Assembly: GCF_014841125.1 (NCBI RefSeq)
Contig: NZ_JACYTQ010000002.1
Span: 806,001 to 870,000, forward strand
Direction of reading: 5' to 3'
Length of the DNA: 64,000 nt
Source: Echinicola arenosa
GTDB lineage: Bacteria > Bacteroidota > Bacteroidia > Cytophagales > Cyclobacteriaceae
Of the stretch, positions 54,329-62,297 are shown in pieces (position 1 is the stretch's first letter; each line of letters starts with the position of its first letter). The notes below the pieces were generated by a model. That model searched no databases. It was not told the DNA's origin and worked only from the letters and a program-made list of their open reading frames with translations. The position numbers and the translations under genes were made by a program.

Positions 54329-54850
54329 ATGATAAAGCATCTTTTTATATTATTGCTTTCAGTGATGATCTGCCAGCTATCTAGGGCCCAATACCAAGAT
54401 TGCCCTTGTTGCTCTGGGGAGCATAAACAGTTTGATTTTTGGCTTGGAAGTTGGGATGTTTTTGATCCTTCAGGGAAGAAAGTTGGAGAAAATACCATTG
54501 TTAAGCTGGAAAATGGCTGCCTCATCCAAGAACAGTGGACAGGAAATAGTGGTGTAACTGGAAGGAGTTACAATTTTTATGATCCCTCAGATGATTCTTG
54601 GAATCAAATTTGGATAGACAATCAAGGCAATAACCTCCAGCTTAAGGGAAAAGCAAAACCTAACAAAATGATACTTAAAAGCAGCCCTAAACAGAATGGC
54701 CAAGGTCAAACTATCATTAACAGAATTACCTGGATGCTAAATTCAGATAAAACCGTAAACCAGGTTTGGGAAGTTCTTGATAAAAACCAGAACGTCCTGC
54801 AAACAGCATTCAATGGTATATACAAAAAACAAACTAATAAAGCCCACTAA
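54329..54850 (+). CDS. Secreted DUF1579-like beta-barrel protein
   Basis: A 173-residue protein with a signal peptide (cut near SRAQ). The sequence HKQFDFWLGSWDVFDPSGKKVGENTIVKLENGCLIQEQW resembles the DUF1579/lipocalin-like family start. SYNFYDPSDDSWNQIWIDNQGN continues the barrel. A CPCC pair follows the signal peptide. Function unknown. It ends one base before the next start codon, so the two are cotranscribed. Confidence 0.65.
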   Translation: MIKHLFILLLSVMICQLSRAQYQDCPCCSGEHKQFDFWLGSWDVFDPSGKKVGENTIVKLENGCLIQEQWTGNSGVTGRSYNFYDPSDDSWNQIWIDNQGNNLQLKGKAKPNKMILKSSPKQNGQGQTIINRITWMLNSDKTVNQVWEVLDKNQNVLQTAFNGIYKKQTNKAH

Positions 54851-54851
54851 G

Positions 54852-55400
54852 ATGACCACAGAAGAATTAGAAAAACTCAAGTATCCAATTGGACGATTTT
54901 ACGAGCCCAAAAACATCGATGATCAACTGATCCAAACATGGATCGAAGATATTAGTAGCTTTCCAATTAGAATAAAAGACCTCACCGAAAAATTAGGTAT
55001 GAAAGAGCTTAATTGGAAATACAGACCAGAAGGCTGGTCCATCAAGCAAGTGGTCCATCATTGCGGCGACAGCCATCTCAATAGTATTATTCGATTCAAA
55101 CTAGCCCTCACTGAGGACACTCCATCCATCAAACCTTACCACGAGACAAAGTGGGCCGAGCTTGCAGATTCACTAGAAGATGATATTACTTATTCTTTGA
55201 AATTGTTGGAGGGACTTCATCATAGGTGGGTGAAGCTGCTCAAAAGTTTGACCAAAGAACAGCTGGAAAGGACTTTTTATCATCCTCAGCAGCGTCGGGA
55301 AATTAATCTTGCAGAGACGATTGGTATCTATGCATGGCATTGCAATCACCACTTGGCTCATGTACGTCAAGCATTGGATGCTAAGGGGGGTTTTAATTGA
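54852..55400 (+). CDS. YfiT/DinB-family metal-dependent transferase (bacillithiol transferase-like)
   Basis: A 182-residue four-helix-bundle protein. Its start ATG follows the previous stop by one base; a longer frame starts inside the previous gene but adds unrelated residues. The DinB metal-binding His are in VVHHCGDSHLNS and AWHCNHHLAHV, and YPIGRFYEP is the typical YfiT start. In thiol-using bacteria these enzymes attach bacillithiol to toxic compounds; whether this host makes bacillithiol is not visible here. Confidence 0.85.
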   Translation: MTTEELEKLKYPIGRFYEPKNIDDQLIQTWIEDISSFPIRIKDLTEKLGMKELNWKYRPEGWSIKQVVHHCGDSHLNSIIRFKLALTEDTPSIKPYHETKWAELADSLEDDITYSLKLLEGLHHRWVKLLKSLTKEQLERTFYHPQQRREINLAETIGIYAWHCNHHLAHVRQALDAKGGFN

Positions 55401-55504
55401 CCCCCTTAAGCTTTTGTTCAGTTCAAAATTATTTTACATACGTTTTTTTGATTTTTGTAGGAACTTTTTTGCATTTTTTGTATCATTATACTTTCAAATT
55501 AAAA

Positions 55505-55518
55505 TTGACCTTAGTCAA
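55505..55518. promoter_or_regulatory. Crp/Fnr-type site before the glycosyltransferase gene
   Basis: TTGACCTTAGTCAA, within the 18-bp palindrome 55503-55520, fits the Fnr pattern TTGAn6TCAA. It lies about 100 bp before the GT4 start. The window's own Crp/Fnr regulator is a candidate binder. Confidence 0.4.
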
Positions 55519-55577
55519 TTAATAGACCCTAAAATAACGCTTTATTGTCTCAATGTTCCTGTTGTAAGCTGTTATAA

Positions 55578-55612
55578 GTCTTGAAATGCAATATGCATTT
55601 CAGACCTTTTTA
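55578..55612 (+). terminator. Strong hairpin with T run in the glycosyltransferase leader
   Basis: TGAAATGCA (55582-55590) pairs perfectly with TGCATTTCA (55594-55602), and GTC/GAC extend the stem past one bulged T. TTTTT follows at 55607-55611. The hairpin ends 9 bp before the ATG, so it may be a terminator for the upstream pair or an attenuator for the genes after it. Confidence 0.6.
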
Positions 55613-55620
55613 ATAAGATT

Positions 55621-56598
55621 ATGAAAGTATTATTTGTATCCAGTGGAAATAAAAGAGGAGGAGGTATTGTTCCATTCATCTCTGCCCAAAAAGATTCATT
55701 GAAAAAACTTGGTGTTTCAGTGGATCATTACCCCATTATGGGTAAAGGGATAAAAGGCTATCTTAGAAATATTGGAAAAATAAAAACACTAGTCAAATCT
55801 GGTAAGTACGACATCATTCATTCTCATTTCGTGATTTCCGGATGGATTGCTGTTTTGGCTGCTCCACAAAAAAAACACGTCTTATCCCTGATGGGTACTG
55901 ATGCTTACGGACGATTTGATAAAAATGGCAAAATTAAGTGGACAAGCAAGTATTTAACCTTACTTACCTACCTTATCCAGCCTTTTTTGAGCCATATCAT
56001 AAGTAAGTCAGAAAACATTGCCAAGTATGTTTATCGTAAAAATCGATCATCCATAATCCCCAATGGAGTCAATATTCAAAAATTCTACAATGAAGATGTA
56101 GGCTTTAGGGAAGAATTGGGGCTAAATCCAGAAAAAAAATATGTCCTTTTTCTAGGCAATCCTAAAGATTCTAGAAAAAACTTTGACTTGCTTTACAAAG
56201 CATTTGAAAAAATAAAATCTAGGAATCAAACAATGAAGTCCGTTGAGTTATTGTCTCCATTTCCACTCAAACAGGAAACGGTGATCAAATATATGAACTC
56301 TGTAGACATTCTTGTTTTGACATCCTATGCCGAAGGGTCACCTAATCTTATCAAAGAGGCCATGGCATGCAACTGTTGTATTGCTTCCACCCCTGTTGGA
56401 GATGTGGAATTTCTCTTGAAAGATTGTGAAGGAACAATAGTTTCGTCATTTGATCCGGAGAAACTCGCTCAGGATATTGAGTACATAATCAGTAAGTATA
56501 AAAAATCTGCTGGTAGAGAGCGGATTAAGCAGCTTAAGATTACTGATTCTGATATAGCAGAAAAAATTAAAACTATCTATCAAAAAATTTCAGCATGA
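55621..56598 (+). CDS. Glycosyltransferase family 4
   Basis: A 325-residue GT-B enzyme that transfers sugar from a nucleotide-activated donor. KRGGGIVPFISAQKDSLKKLG is the acceptor-side start, and SIIPNGVNIQKF and LGNPKDSRKNFDLLYKAFEKI mark the linker and second domain. YAEGSPNLIKEAMACNCCIASTPVGDVEFLL has the EX7E donor-binding motif. It is likely cytoplasmic and involved in surface polysaccharide. It overlaps the sulfotransferase gene by four bases (ATGA), so the two are translated together. Confidence 0.9.
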   Translation: MKVLFVSSGNKRGGGIVPFISAQKDSLKKLGVSVDHYPIMGKGIKGYLRNIGKIKTLVKSGKYDIIHSHFVISGWIAVLAAPQKKHVLSLMGTDAYGRFDKNGKIKWTSKYLTLLTYLIQPFLSHIISKSENIAKYVYRKNRSSIIPNGVNIQKFYNEDVGFREELGLNPEKKYVLFLGNPKDSRKNFDLLYKAFEKIKSRNQTMKSVELLSPFPLKQETVIKYMNSVDILVLTSYAEGSPNLIKEAMACNCCIASTPVGDVEFLLKDCEGTIVSSFDPEKLAQDIEYIISKYKKSAGRERIKQLKITDSDIAEKIKTIYQKISA

Positions 56599-57335
56599 TA
56601 ATCAGCCACAAACACAAATTTGTCTTTTTGTGCCTTCCAAGAACAGGTACAACGGCTATTCGCGAAGAACTGTGCGAACTTTATGGAGGTGAAAAAATTC
56701 TTTATAAACATGCTCCATATGATGTTTTTTTAAGACAAGCCTCTGAAGAAGAAAAAAAATACAAAGTCATTGTCTCAGTTAGAAATCCATTGGACAGAAC
56801 TGTTAGCTTGTACTTTAAATACATGAGCAACCATGATGGCATCCAAAAAGACCAGATTAAGTCTGTTGGCAATAAAAACATCATACAAAAAGGAGGTATC
56901 GCTCTTGCCAATAAAATCCTTAAAAAGAGGGCAAGCTCTGTAGCAGGAGGTAAAATGACCTTCCCTGAATTTATTAAGGAGTTTTACAGCATGCCTTATA
57001 GTGATTGGCACAGCATGTATTATGACCGATACGATTACATCATCAGGTTTGAACACCTATCTGACGACTTCACCAAAGCCTTAAAAACAGTGGGGATTAC
57101 GCCCATCCGGGAATTACCTGTCATCAATGTCACTAAAAAGGATAAAAAGTCGTTTGTTGACCAATATACTAAAGAAATTATTCCTATAGCACAAAGAGCC
57201 TTCTACACCTCCATGAAGCTTTATGGCTATCCATTTCCAGAAAGTTGGCCTAAGTATCTCCCTTCCGCGATGGACAAAATAAAGTATCATGGAATACATT
57301 CACTAAGAAAAATTTACTGGAAATACATTCGCTAG
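56595..57335 (+). CDS. Sulfotransferase family protein
   Basis: A 246-residue cytoplasmic enzyme that uses PAPS to sulfate an acceptor. The 5'-phosphosulfate loop is CLPRTGTTAIREEL (residues about 13-26) and the 3'-phosphate site is VSVRNPLDRTVSLYFKY (about 59-75). It resembles the carbohydrate-type sulfotransferase fold (family 2-like). Translational coupling to GT4 implies that the sugar chain made there is sulfated. The acceptor cannot be named. Confidence 0.84.
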   Translation: MIISHKHKFVFLCLPRTGTTAIREELCELYGGEKILYKHAPYDVFLRQASEEEKKYKVIVSVRNPLDRTVSLYFKYMSNHDGIQKDQIKSVGNKNIIQKGGIALANKILKKRASSVAGGKMTFPEFIKEFYSMPYSDWHSMYYDRYDYIIRFEHLSDDFTKALKTVGITPIRELPVINVTKKDKKSFVDQYTKEIIPIAQRAFYTSMKLYGYPFPESWPKYLPSAMDKIKYHGIHSLRKIYWKYIR

Positions 57336-57412
57336 AACTCCTTGGGTGAAATTTATTGGCTGAAATTAATTAAATTAAGTTGATTTTTTTATTTGTATCA
57401 ACCTGAATTGCT

Positions 57413-57913
57413 ATGGCCAATCAAAAATTCGACTGGAGCAGATTTACCATAAAAACCCCGATCAAATCGGATGTAAAGACCATCTATGGGGCTTGGACCA
57501 TTCCGTCAAAAATTGAAAGTTGGTTTTTAAGATCTGCTGTATTTCATAATCCACTTGGACAACAAAGAAAACCAGATGAGGTCATAAAAGTGGGTGATCA
57601 TTACCAATGGCTTTGGCATGGCTATCCTGATGAAGTTATGGAGAAAGGAGAGATATTGGAAATAAATGGAACAGATTTTCTGAAATTCAGATTTGGTAAG
57701 GTAGGTATCGTGAGTGTAAAAATCAAAGCAGATGAAGGCAAGTCTATTGTTGAGCTCACCCAAGAAGATATCCCACACTTTGATACCACTGAAGAGAACT
57801 TCCATGTTGGTTGTAAAACGGGTTGGACCTTCTATCTGGCCAATCTCAATTCTATCTTGCAGGGTGGAGTAGATCTGAGAAATAAAGGAGATAACGAAGC
57901 CTATATGGATTGA
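57413..57913 (+). CDS. SRPBCC (AHSA1-like) domain protein
   Basis: A 166-residue cytoplasmic protein of the START/SRPBCC fold: SRFTIKTPIKSDVKTIYGAWTIPSKIESWFL is the usual opening, GDHYQWLWHGYPDEVMEKGEILEINGTDFLKFRFG the middle strands, and GCKTGWTFYLANLNSILQGGVDLR the closing helix. These proteins bind hydrophobic ligands or act as Hsp90-activator relatives; the ligand is unknown. It begins 21 bp before an AlkD gene. Confidence 0.82.
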   Translation: MANQKFDWSRFTIKTPIKSDVKTIYGAWTIPSKIESWFLRSAVFHNPLGQQRKPDEVIKVGDHYQWLWHGYPDEVMEKGEILEINGTDFLKFRFGKVGIVSVKIKADEGKSIVELTQEDIPHFDTTEENFHVGCKTGWTFYLANLNSILQGGVDLRNKGDNEAYMD

Positions 57914-57934
57914 TATTTTATTTATCTTTCCTTG

Positions 57935-58609
57935 ATGCAAGCTTATATCAGAACTTTAGAAGATGAATTTAAGCGCCATGCCAATGGGGTAGTTGCCCTT
58001 GGACAAAAAGCTTATATGAAAGACCATTTTGAATTTTTGGGACTAAAGACCCCATTAAGACGAGATATTCAAAAGCCATTTCTGGAGAAATCAACCCTCC
58101 CCAAAAAAGAAGACATTCCAGAACTGGTTGAAATCCTTTGGAACAAACCGGAAAGAGAGTTTCAACTTTTTGCGCAAGAGCTTGCCGAAAAATACATCAA
58201 AAAGGTAGAAAAGGCAGATATTGACCTCTTTGAGTACATGGTTATCCACAAATCATGGTGGGACACAGTGGATTTTATCGCAGTGAAATTAATGGGCAAA
58301 TACTTTTCTGTCTTCCCTGAACAGACCCAATTTTATGTGGATAAGTGGTTGGCCTCAGGAAATATATGGCTTCAAAGGTGCGCATTGATTTTCCAGCTCA
58401 ATTATAAAAACAATCTGGATACCAAACTGCTTTCTCACACCATCCATTCCCTTCTTGGGTCGAAGGAGTTCTTTATCAACAAGGCCATTGGCTGGATTTT
58501 AAGGCAATATAGTAAAACTGATCCCACGTGGGTCCAACAATTTGTAGATAATACGGCTTTGGCAAATTTGAGCGAAAAGGAAGCTCTCCGATTGATTAAA
58601 GCCAATTAG
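57935..58609 (+). CDS. AlkD-like DNA alkylation repair glycosylase
   Basis: A 224-residue HEAT-like repeat protein that removes alkylated bases such as N3- or N7-alkylpurines. The start ATG is at 57935; a TTG directly before it would add one residue. The catalytic region SWWDTVDFIAVKLMG carries the family Asp. WLASGNIWLQRCALIFQL and FINKAIGWILRQYSKTDPTWVQQFV are the characteristic helices. No signal peptide is seen. Length is normal. Confidence 0.9.
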   Translation: MQAYIRTLEDEFKRHANGVVALGQKAYMKDHFEFLGLKTPLRRDIQKPFLEKSTLPKKEDIPELVEILWNKPEREFQLFAQELAEKYIKKVEKADIDLFEYMVIHKSWWDTVDFIAVKLMGKYFSVFPEQTQFYVDKWLASGNIWLQRCALIFQLNYKNNLDTKLLSHTIHSLLGSKEFFINKAIGWILRQYSKTDPTWVQQFVDNTALANLSEKEALRLIKAN

Positions 58610-58622
58610 TCGAATATAATCC

Positions 58623-59831
58623 TTATTCCATAACAGGTTGTGTCCAAGCTGTTTCCACATCTCCAACTTGATAGGGATTTTCTTTAGGTTTAGAAGAAAC
58701 TATTTTAGCCCTTACATACATATCATCAACTTGTAAAGTATAGCTGGCTTGCAAGCCATTTTCCTCTTTCAATAATATACCAGACATCTCTGGGGCTGAC
58801 TTTTTTGTGCCAAAAAACTGAATAGTATAGGATACCCCTTCTTCTCTCTGAATGAAAACCTCCAATTTTCCATTTTTAAAAACTATATCCTCCAATACCA
58901 CTCCGGTACTGGCATAAAAATCACCCCTCTCCATGGCCTCCACCAAAGCTTCTGGGTTTAGCTCATCGGCCCGTACCATTACCCAGCCTCTTCCTGGGTT
59001 ACTATTGCTTCCATTGAAAACATGATAATTATGGGCATCATCCACTGCCAAGCCGTAAATCAAAGGTTTTTCACCTTTCAAGTAAGCTACTTGGACCTTA
59101 TCCCAAAGGACCTCCATACTTGGTCGCAATGAATCACCATAATTATTCACCAAAGGGTGCCCATTGTACACTTCAAAAAACCTTTCTCCATCTAAATCCA
59201 TAATATCCTCTGGGGTGATGGCCCAAATAAAGTTAGGATGGTTGATGTGCATAAACATGGGCTGGCCTGTAGAATCCCTCTGTGCTTTCACTTTATCTAA
59301 ATTCCGCTGCAACACCTCAGAAACAGAATTGCCACCTTGAGGCTCCAAGACGTGCTGAATATTGGTGACATTCATATGTAAAGGCTTCTTGTCAAAGCTA
59401 TCACTGATTTCCTCAGATTGTACAATCAAAAACTCTCCCTCCTCTTCAAATAACTGCCGGTATTCTTCTAAGGTTTTTAACTTTACTTCTATTCTTCCCG
59501 CACTATCTTCACGATATTCTACCCAGCTATCTCCATACTTTTTGAAGTACTTCTCAAACGCCATTTCATGAGTGGGTGATTTAGGTATCAATTTCCACTT
59601 CTCTCCTTCTGCCAACGTATTGTGATCGGAAAGTACCGCAAAATCATAGCCATGCGACTTATACCAGTCCATTATCATTTCCGGATAATCATCACCATCA
59701 CTCCAATAGGAGTGGGTATGGAGGTTTCCTTTATACCAAACCTTGCTGCTTCCTACTTCCTCTTTTGTATTAGGAGTACAGGACAATAAGAAACAAAGAC
59801 CAAGTAATAACTTAAAAAAACAGAAGTGCAT
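58623..59831 (-). CDS. PHP-domain lipoprotein (metal-dependent hydrolase)
   Basis: A 402-residue lipoprotein (lipobox FLLSC, Cys18). The PHP metal site starts with GNLHTHSYWSDGDDYPE (His38, His40), and FAVLSDHN gives the next ligands. Further His/Asp motifs are NHPNFIWAITPED and LAVDDAHNYHVF. The C-terminus is beta-rich. These enzymes (CehA/McbA-like) hydrolyse phosphoesters, or carbamates in some, from the envelope. The substrate is unclear. Confidence 0.82.
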   Translation of the reverse strand: MHFCFFKLLLGLCFLLSCTPNTKEEVGSSKVWYKGNLHTHSYWSDGDDYPEMIMDWYKSHGYDFAVLSDHNTLAEGEKWKLIPKSPTHEMAFEKYFKKYGDSWVEYREDSAGRIEVKLKTLEEYRQLFEEEGEFLIVQSEEISDSFDKKPLHMNVTNIQHVLEPQGGNSVSEVLQRNLDKVKAQRDSTGQPMFMHINHPNFIWAITPEDIMDLDGERFFEVYNGHPLVNNYGDSLRPSMEVLWDKVQVAYLKGEKPLIYGLAVDDAHNYHVFNGSNSNPGRGWVMVRADELNPEALVEAMERGDFYASTGVVLEDIVFKNGKLEVFIQREEGVSYTIQFFGTKKSAPEMSGILLKEENGLQASYTLQVDDMYVRAKIVSSKPKENPYQVGDVETAWTQPVME

Positions 59832-59996
59832 AATCCTGATGTTAGTTTATATAAAATTAGAATTTTAATCAGAACCTTATAAGAATTAAGGTGTTAAATA
59901 AATTCAATGTTTTGATTTTAAAGATCAACTAAATACTTTTTTAATAAACTACTTTTTTAGTATATTGAATTGATTTCATCACAAAACCTTTTAATC

Positions 59997-60335
59997 ATGA
60001 GAATTGTAGGCATTTTTATCCTAACCGTAATCTTTTCAGTTGGCTTTAGCTGTACAAGTGAGAGCCCAATGAAAGAAACAAAAACCAAAGACCAAATCTC
60101 TGTCCATGTCAATGCCAACCAGCAGATACGCGTCAATGGCGAGCTATGTTCATTGGATGACTTTTCTAAAATTGTCGAAAAAGCAAAAGAAGAAATCGGT
60201 GGTAAAGAAATCTTTATCAGCTTGACCGTTGGAGACAATGTCAAAATGGGCTTGATCGCTGACATCCAGTCCAGCCTAAAAGAACTCGATTTGAGAAAAA
60301 TACTTTACCGCTCAGGTCTAACAAACAAATCATAA
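59997..60335 (+). CDS. ExbD-like periplasmic domain anchored as a lipoprotein
   Basis: 112 residues from the MRIVGI start, with a lipobox (GFSC, Cys19). The mature part ISVHVNANQQIRVNGELCSLDDFSKIVEKAKEEIGGKEIFISLTVGDNVKMGLIADIQSSLKEL matches the periplasmic ExbD/TolR domain (beta strand, helix, beta). The usual N-terminal transmembrane helix with its functional Asp is replaced by a lipid anchor. No ExbB or TonB gene is nearby. The match is to domain shape and pattern; confirm by structure prediction. Confidence 0.6.
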   Translation: MRIVGIFILTVIFSVGFSCTSESPMKETKTKDQISVHVNANQQIRVNGELCSLDDFSKIVEKAKEEIGGKEIFISLTVGDNVKMGLIADIQSSLKELDLRKILYRSGLTNKS

Positions 60336-60425
60336 TCTTAGAATACTTTTTAAACTTACTTGCTGATCATAGCTGAAACTTAATAATAACAATTAGGCTC
60401 TGCTAGCTTTGAATACCAATTAACA

Positions 60426-60460
60426 AAAGATCCTGAGTATGTACCCAGGATCCTTTCTTA
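60426..60460 (-). terminator. Possible terminator after the NlpE-META gene
   Basis: AAGATCCTG and CAGGATCCTT pair with one bulge across a short loop. On the minus strand the hairpin is followed by TTTTG. It lies close to the gene end at 60471. Confidence is limited by the bulge. Confidence 0.45.
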
Positions 60461-60470
60461 TTCAGTTTGA

Positions 60471-61535
60471 TTAGTCAATCTTTTTAAAAACTAATTCATC
60501 TTCTTCATTACTTAAAGTTAAACGACCTTCGCTGATTATAAAATCATAAGTTTGATCGTTCAGCTTTTTTAAAAAAACACCTTCTTTCTCCAAATTTGGA
60601 CAGGCCATTTGAGTGGAAACCACCTTCCCGAAAGTAACCTTTTGATTCTCTAATGTGATGTTTCCATTTATCCTATTACAACCTCCAAAACCATAGAATC
60701 GGTTTTCCATCAAATTGAATTCTAAATTGGGTGACTTTCCTTCCTTCATGAAAACCTCGCCATTTATGCTTTCCAAGACCCAAATATCATTTAACCTATA
60801 ATCGCCTTGGTAATCCCCACAACCTGAATATTCTTTATATTCCTGTTCGTCACCCACCTTCACTCGTACAGTCACTCTATGTCCAAATTCTTTTCCAGAC
60901 ATCGTATCTTGACAGGGTTCTTTAAAAATAGTAACCTGCAAACTCCCCTTTTCGGTCTCAGCTCTATATGTTACCGCATTTACATCCTGGGGTCTTACTG
61001 GTTTGGTAAGAGGAACGGTAATTGGTTCACCCTCCATCGGCTTAAAAGTTATATTTTTGTGAAAGTCCATTTCCACTGACCAAAAAGGTTCATTCCCACT
61101 TGCTTTGAACCCAACAAACGACTTTTCCTTTAGCTTCATGTTAAAATTCTCTGGTTTGCTAGAGCGCAGTTGATAAAGTGCTGCTGTACTTCCCTCAATG
61201 GGATTTCCAGATTTGTCCAACATCAAAATACCTTCCTCATTAACTTTAAACTGTCTCGTCCCATCCGATGAGTGCTTATCTGAGAGTGTAATCATACCAT
61301 CTGCGTCCATTACAAAGTTTCCTTTATGCTGGCTCACTTCCGAACTTCTATCCTGATAAATCATTTTCTCGATATAACTAGAGTCATTTTCCAGGGTCAG
61401 CTCATAACTGATTCCAGGACAATCAGCACAAGGCAAAACACCATAGTAAGTTCCTATCGGGACTTCTTTCTTTTCTGAGACACAACTAGCCAAAACAATT
61501 AATCCAAACAGGCATAAATAAAGTAAATTCTTCAT
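60471..61535 (-). CDS. NlpE-COG3650-META fusion lipoprotein
   Basis: A 354-residue lipoprotein (lipobox VLASC, Cys18) with three domains. An NlpE-like barrel starts GTYYGVLPCADCPGI (Cys36, Cys39) and ends near 125. A COG3650-type domain starts about residue 140 (FVGFKASGNEPFWSVEMD). A META/HslJ domain closes it (WVLESINGEVF, FYGFGGCNRINGNITL, TQMACPNLEKEGVFLKKL). NlpE senses envelope and copper stress, HslJ-like domains relate to stress resistance. The fusion suggests one envelope-stress sensor or scavenger. Confidence 0.82.
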   Translation of the reverse strand: MKNLLYLCLFGLIVLASCVSEKKEVPIGTYYGVLPCADCPGISYELTLENDSSYIEKMIYQDRSSEVSQHKGNFVMDADGMITLSDKHSSDGTRQFKVNEEGILMLDKSGNPIEGSTAALYQLRSSKPENFNMKLKEKSFVGFKASGNEPFWSVEMDFHKNITFKPMEGEPITVPLTKPVRPQDVNAVTYRAETEKGSLQVTIFKEPCQDTMSGKEFGHRVTVRVKVGDEQEYKEYSGCGDYQGDYRLNDIWVLESINGEVFMKEGKSPNLEFNLMENRFYGFGGCNRINGNITLENQKVTFGKVVSTQMACPNLEKEGVFLKKLNDQTYDFIISEGRLTLSNEEDELVFKKID

Positions 61536-61561
61536 GATTCAGTTTTTTATTACAAGTAATA

Positions 61562-61613
61562 TTTAACAAAACCTGAACCAAACTTGATCCATATTGGAAA
61601 ATGTTTTGTTAAA
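61562..61613. promoter_or_regulatory. Inverted repeat in the Crp/Fnr promoter region
   Basis: TTTAACAAAAC (61562-61572) and GTTTTGTTAAA (61603-61613) are perfect 11-bp arms with a 30-bp spacer, in the divergent region before both the NlpE-META gene and the Crp/Fnr gene. Spacing near three helical turns would permit a loop or a pair of dimers. Confidence 0.4.
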
Positions 61614-61667
61614 AATGCTTAACATATTACAAATCATTATCTTCATTTGAAGTAAAAATCTTTAGCA

Positions 61668-62237
61668 ATGCAAGCCCTTCAACAATACATTAAGACCTAC
61701 TTTGATTTAAAAGCTAATGACCTAGCAATACTTGCATCGCTGTTTATTACTGAAAAACTTTCAAAAGGTGAATACTATCTTAAAACCGGAAGCTATGATT
61801 CCAAATTAAGTTTTATCAAAACCGGGCACCTCAGAATATTTGATTATACCGATGCCAAGGACATCACACAATGGATTTCATCACCTGGAGACTTTATCAC
61901 AGATTTACAGTGTTTGGTATTTCAAGGTCCTGCCAGAAAGAATGTCCAAGCCATTTCAGATTGTGAACTTTTCACCATCACCAAAACCAACTATCAGCGA
62001 CTTCCGGATATCATTCCCCAATGGCATGAAATTGAGAAAATATTCATTGCAAAGTGTTTTATGACATTGGAGGATCGTGTTTTTGGTTTTCTTTCCCTTT
62101 CTGCCGAGGAGCGGTTCCAACGCCTTTTCGATTACAAAAGAGAGCTTTTTAACCAAGTTCCTCTCCATCAAATTGCTTCTATGTTGGGAATAAGTCCAGA
62201 AACCCTGAGCAGAATTCGTAAAAACTTGAATTCTTGA
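61668..62237 (+). CDS. Crp/Fnr family transcriptional regulator
   Basis: A 189-residue regulator. Residues about 15-125 form the cyclic-nucleotide-like barrel (YLKTGSYDSKLSFIKTGHLRIFDY, ITQWISSPGDFI). The C-terminal helix-turn-helix is VPLHQIASMLGISPETLSRIRKNLN. It lacks the N-terminal Cys cluster of oxygen-sensing Fnr, so its signal is different or none is bound. An exact Fnr-type palindrome overlaps its stop codon, in front of the next gene. It is likely an activator of the following SRPBCC gene. Confidence 0.88.
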   Translation: MQALQQYIKTYFDLKANDLAILASLFITEKLSKGEYYLKTGSYDSKLSFIKTGHLRIFDYTDAKDITQWISSPGDFITDLQCLVFQGPARKNVQAISDCELFTITKTNYQRLPDIIPQWHEIEKIFIAKCFMTLEDRVFGFLSLSAEERFQRLFDYKRELFNQVPLHQIASMLGISPETLSRIRKNLNS

Positions 62238-62247
62238 TATAGATCAA
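62234..62247. promoter_or_regulatory. Fnr-type box overlapping the Crp/Fnr stop codon
   Basis: TTGATATAGATCAA matches the Fnr consensus TTGATnnnnATCAA exactly, within the 16-bp palindrome 62233-62248. A -7-like GACCTTTG lies at 62270-62277, putting the box about 41 bp before the expected start of transcription, the class II activation position. Confidence 0.6.
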
Positions 62248-62297
62248 GAAAAACCTGCTCGGATTAATAGACCTTTGGATAATAAAACTTATTCAAA

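Noticed and set aside
59912-59928. TTGAT-N7-ATCAA before the PHP gene
   Set aside because: The spacer is seven bases, not the four needed for an Fnr dimer; likely chance in AT-rich DNA.
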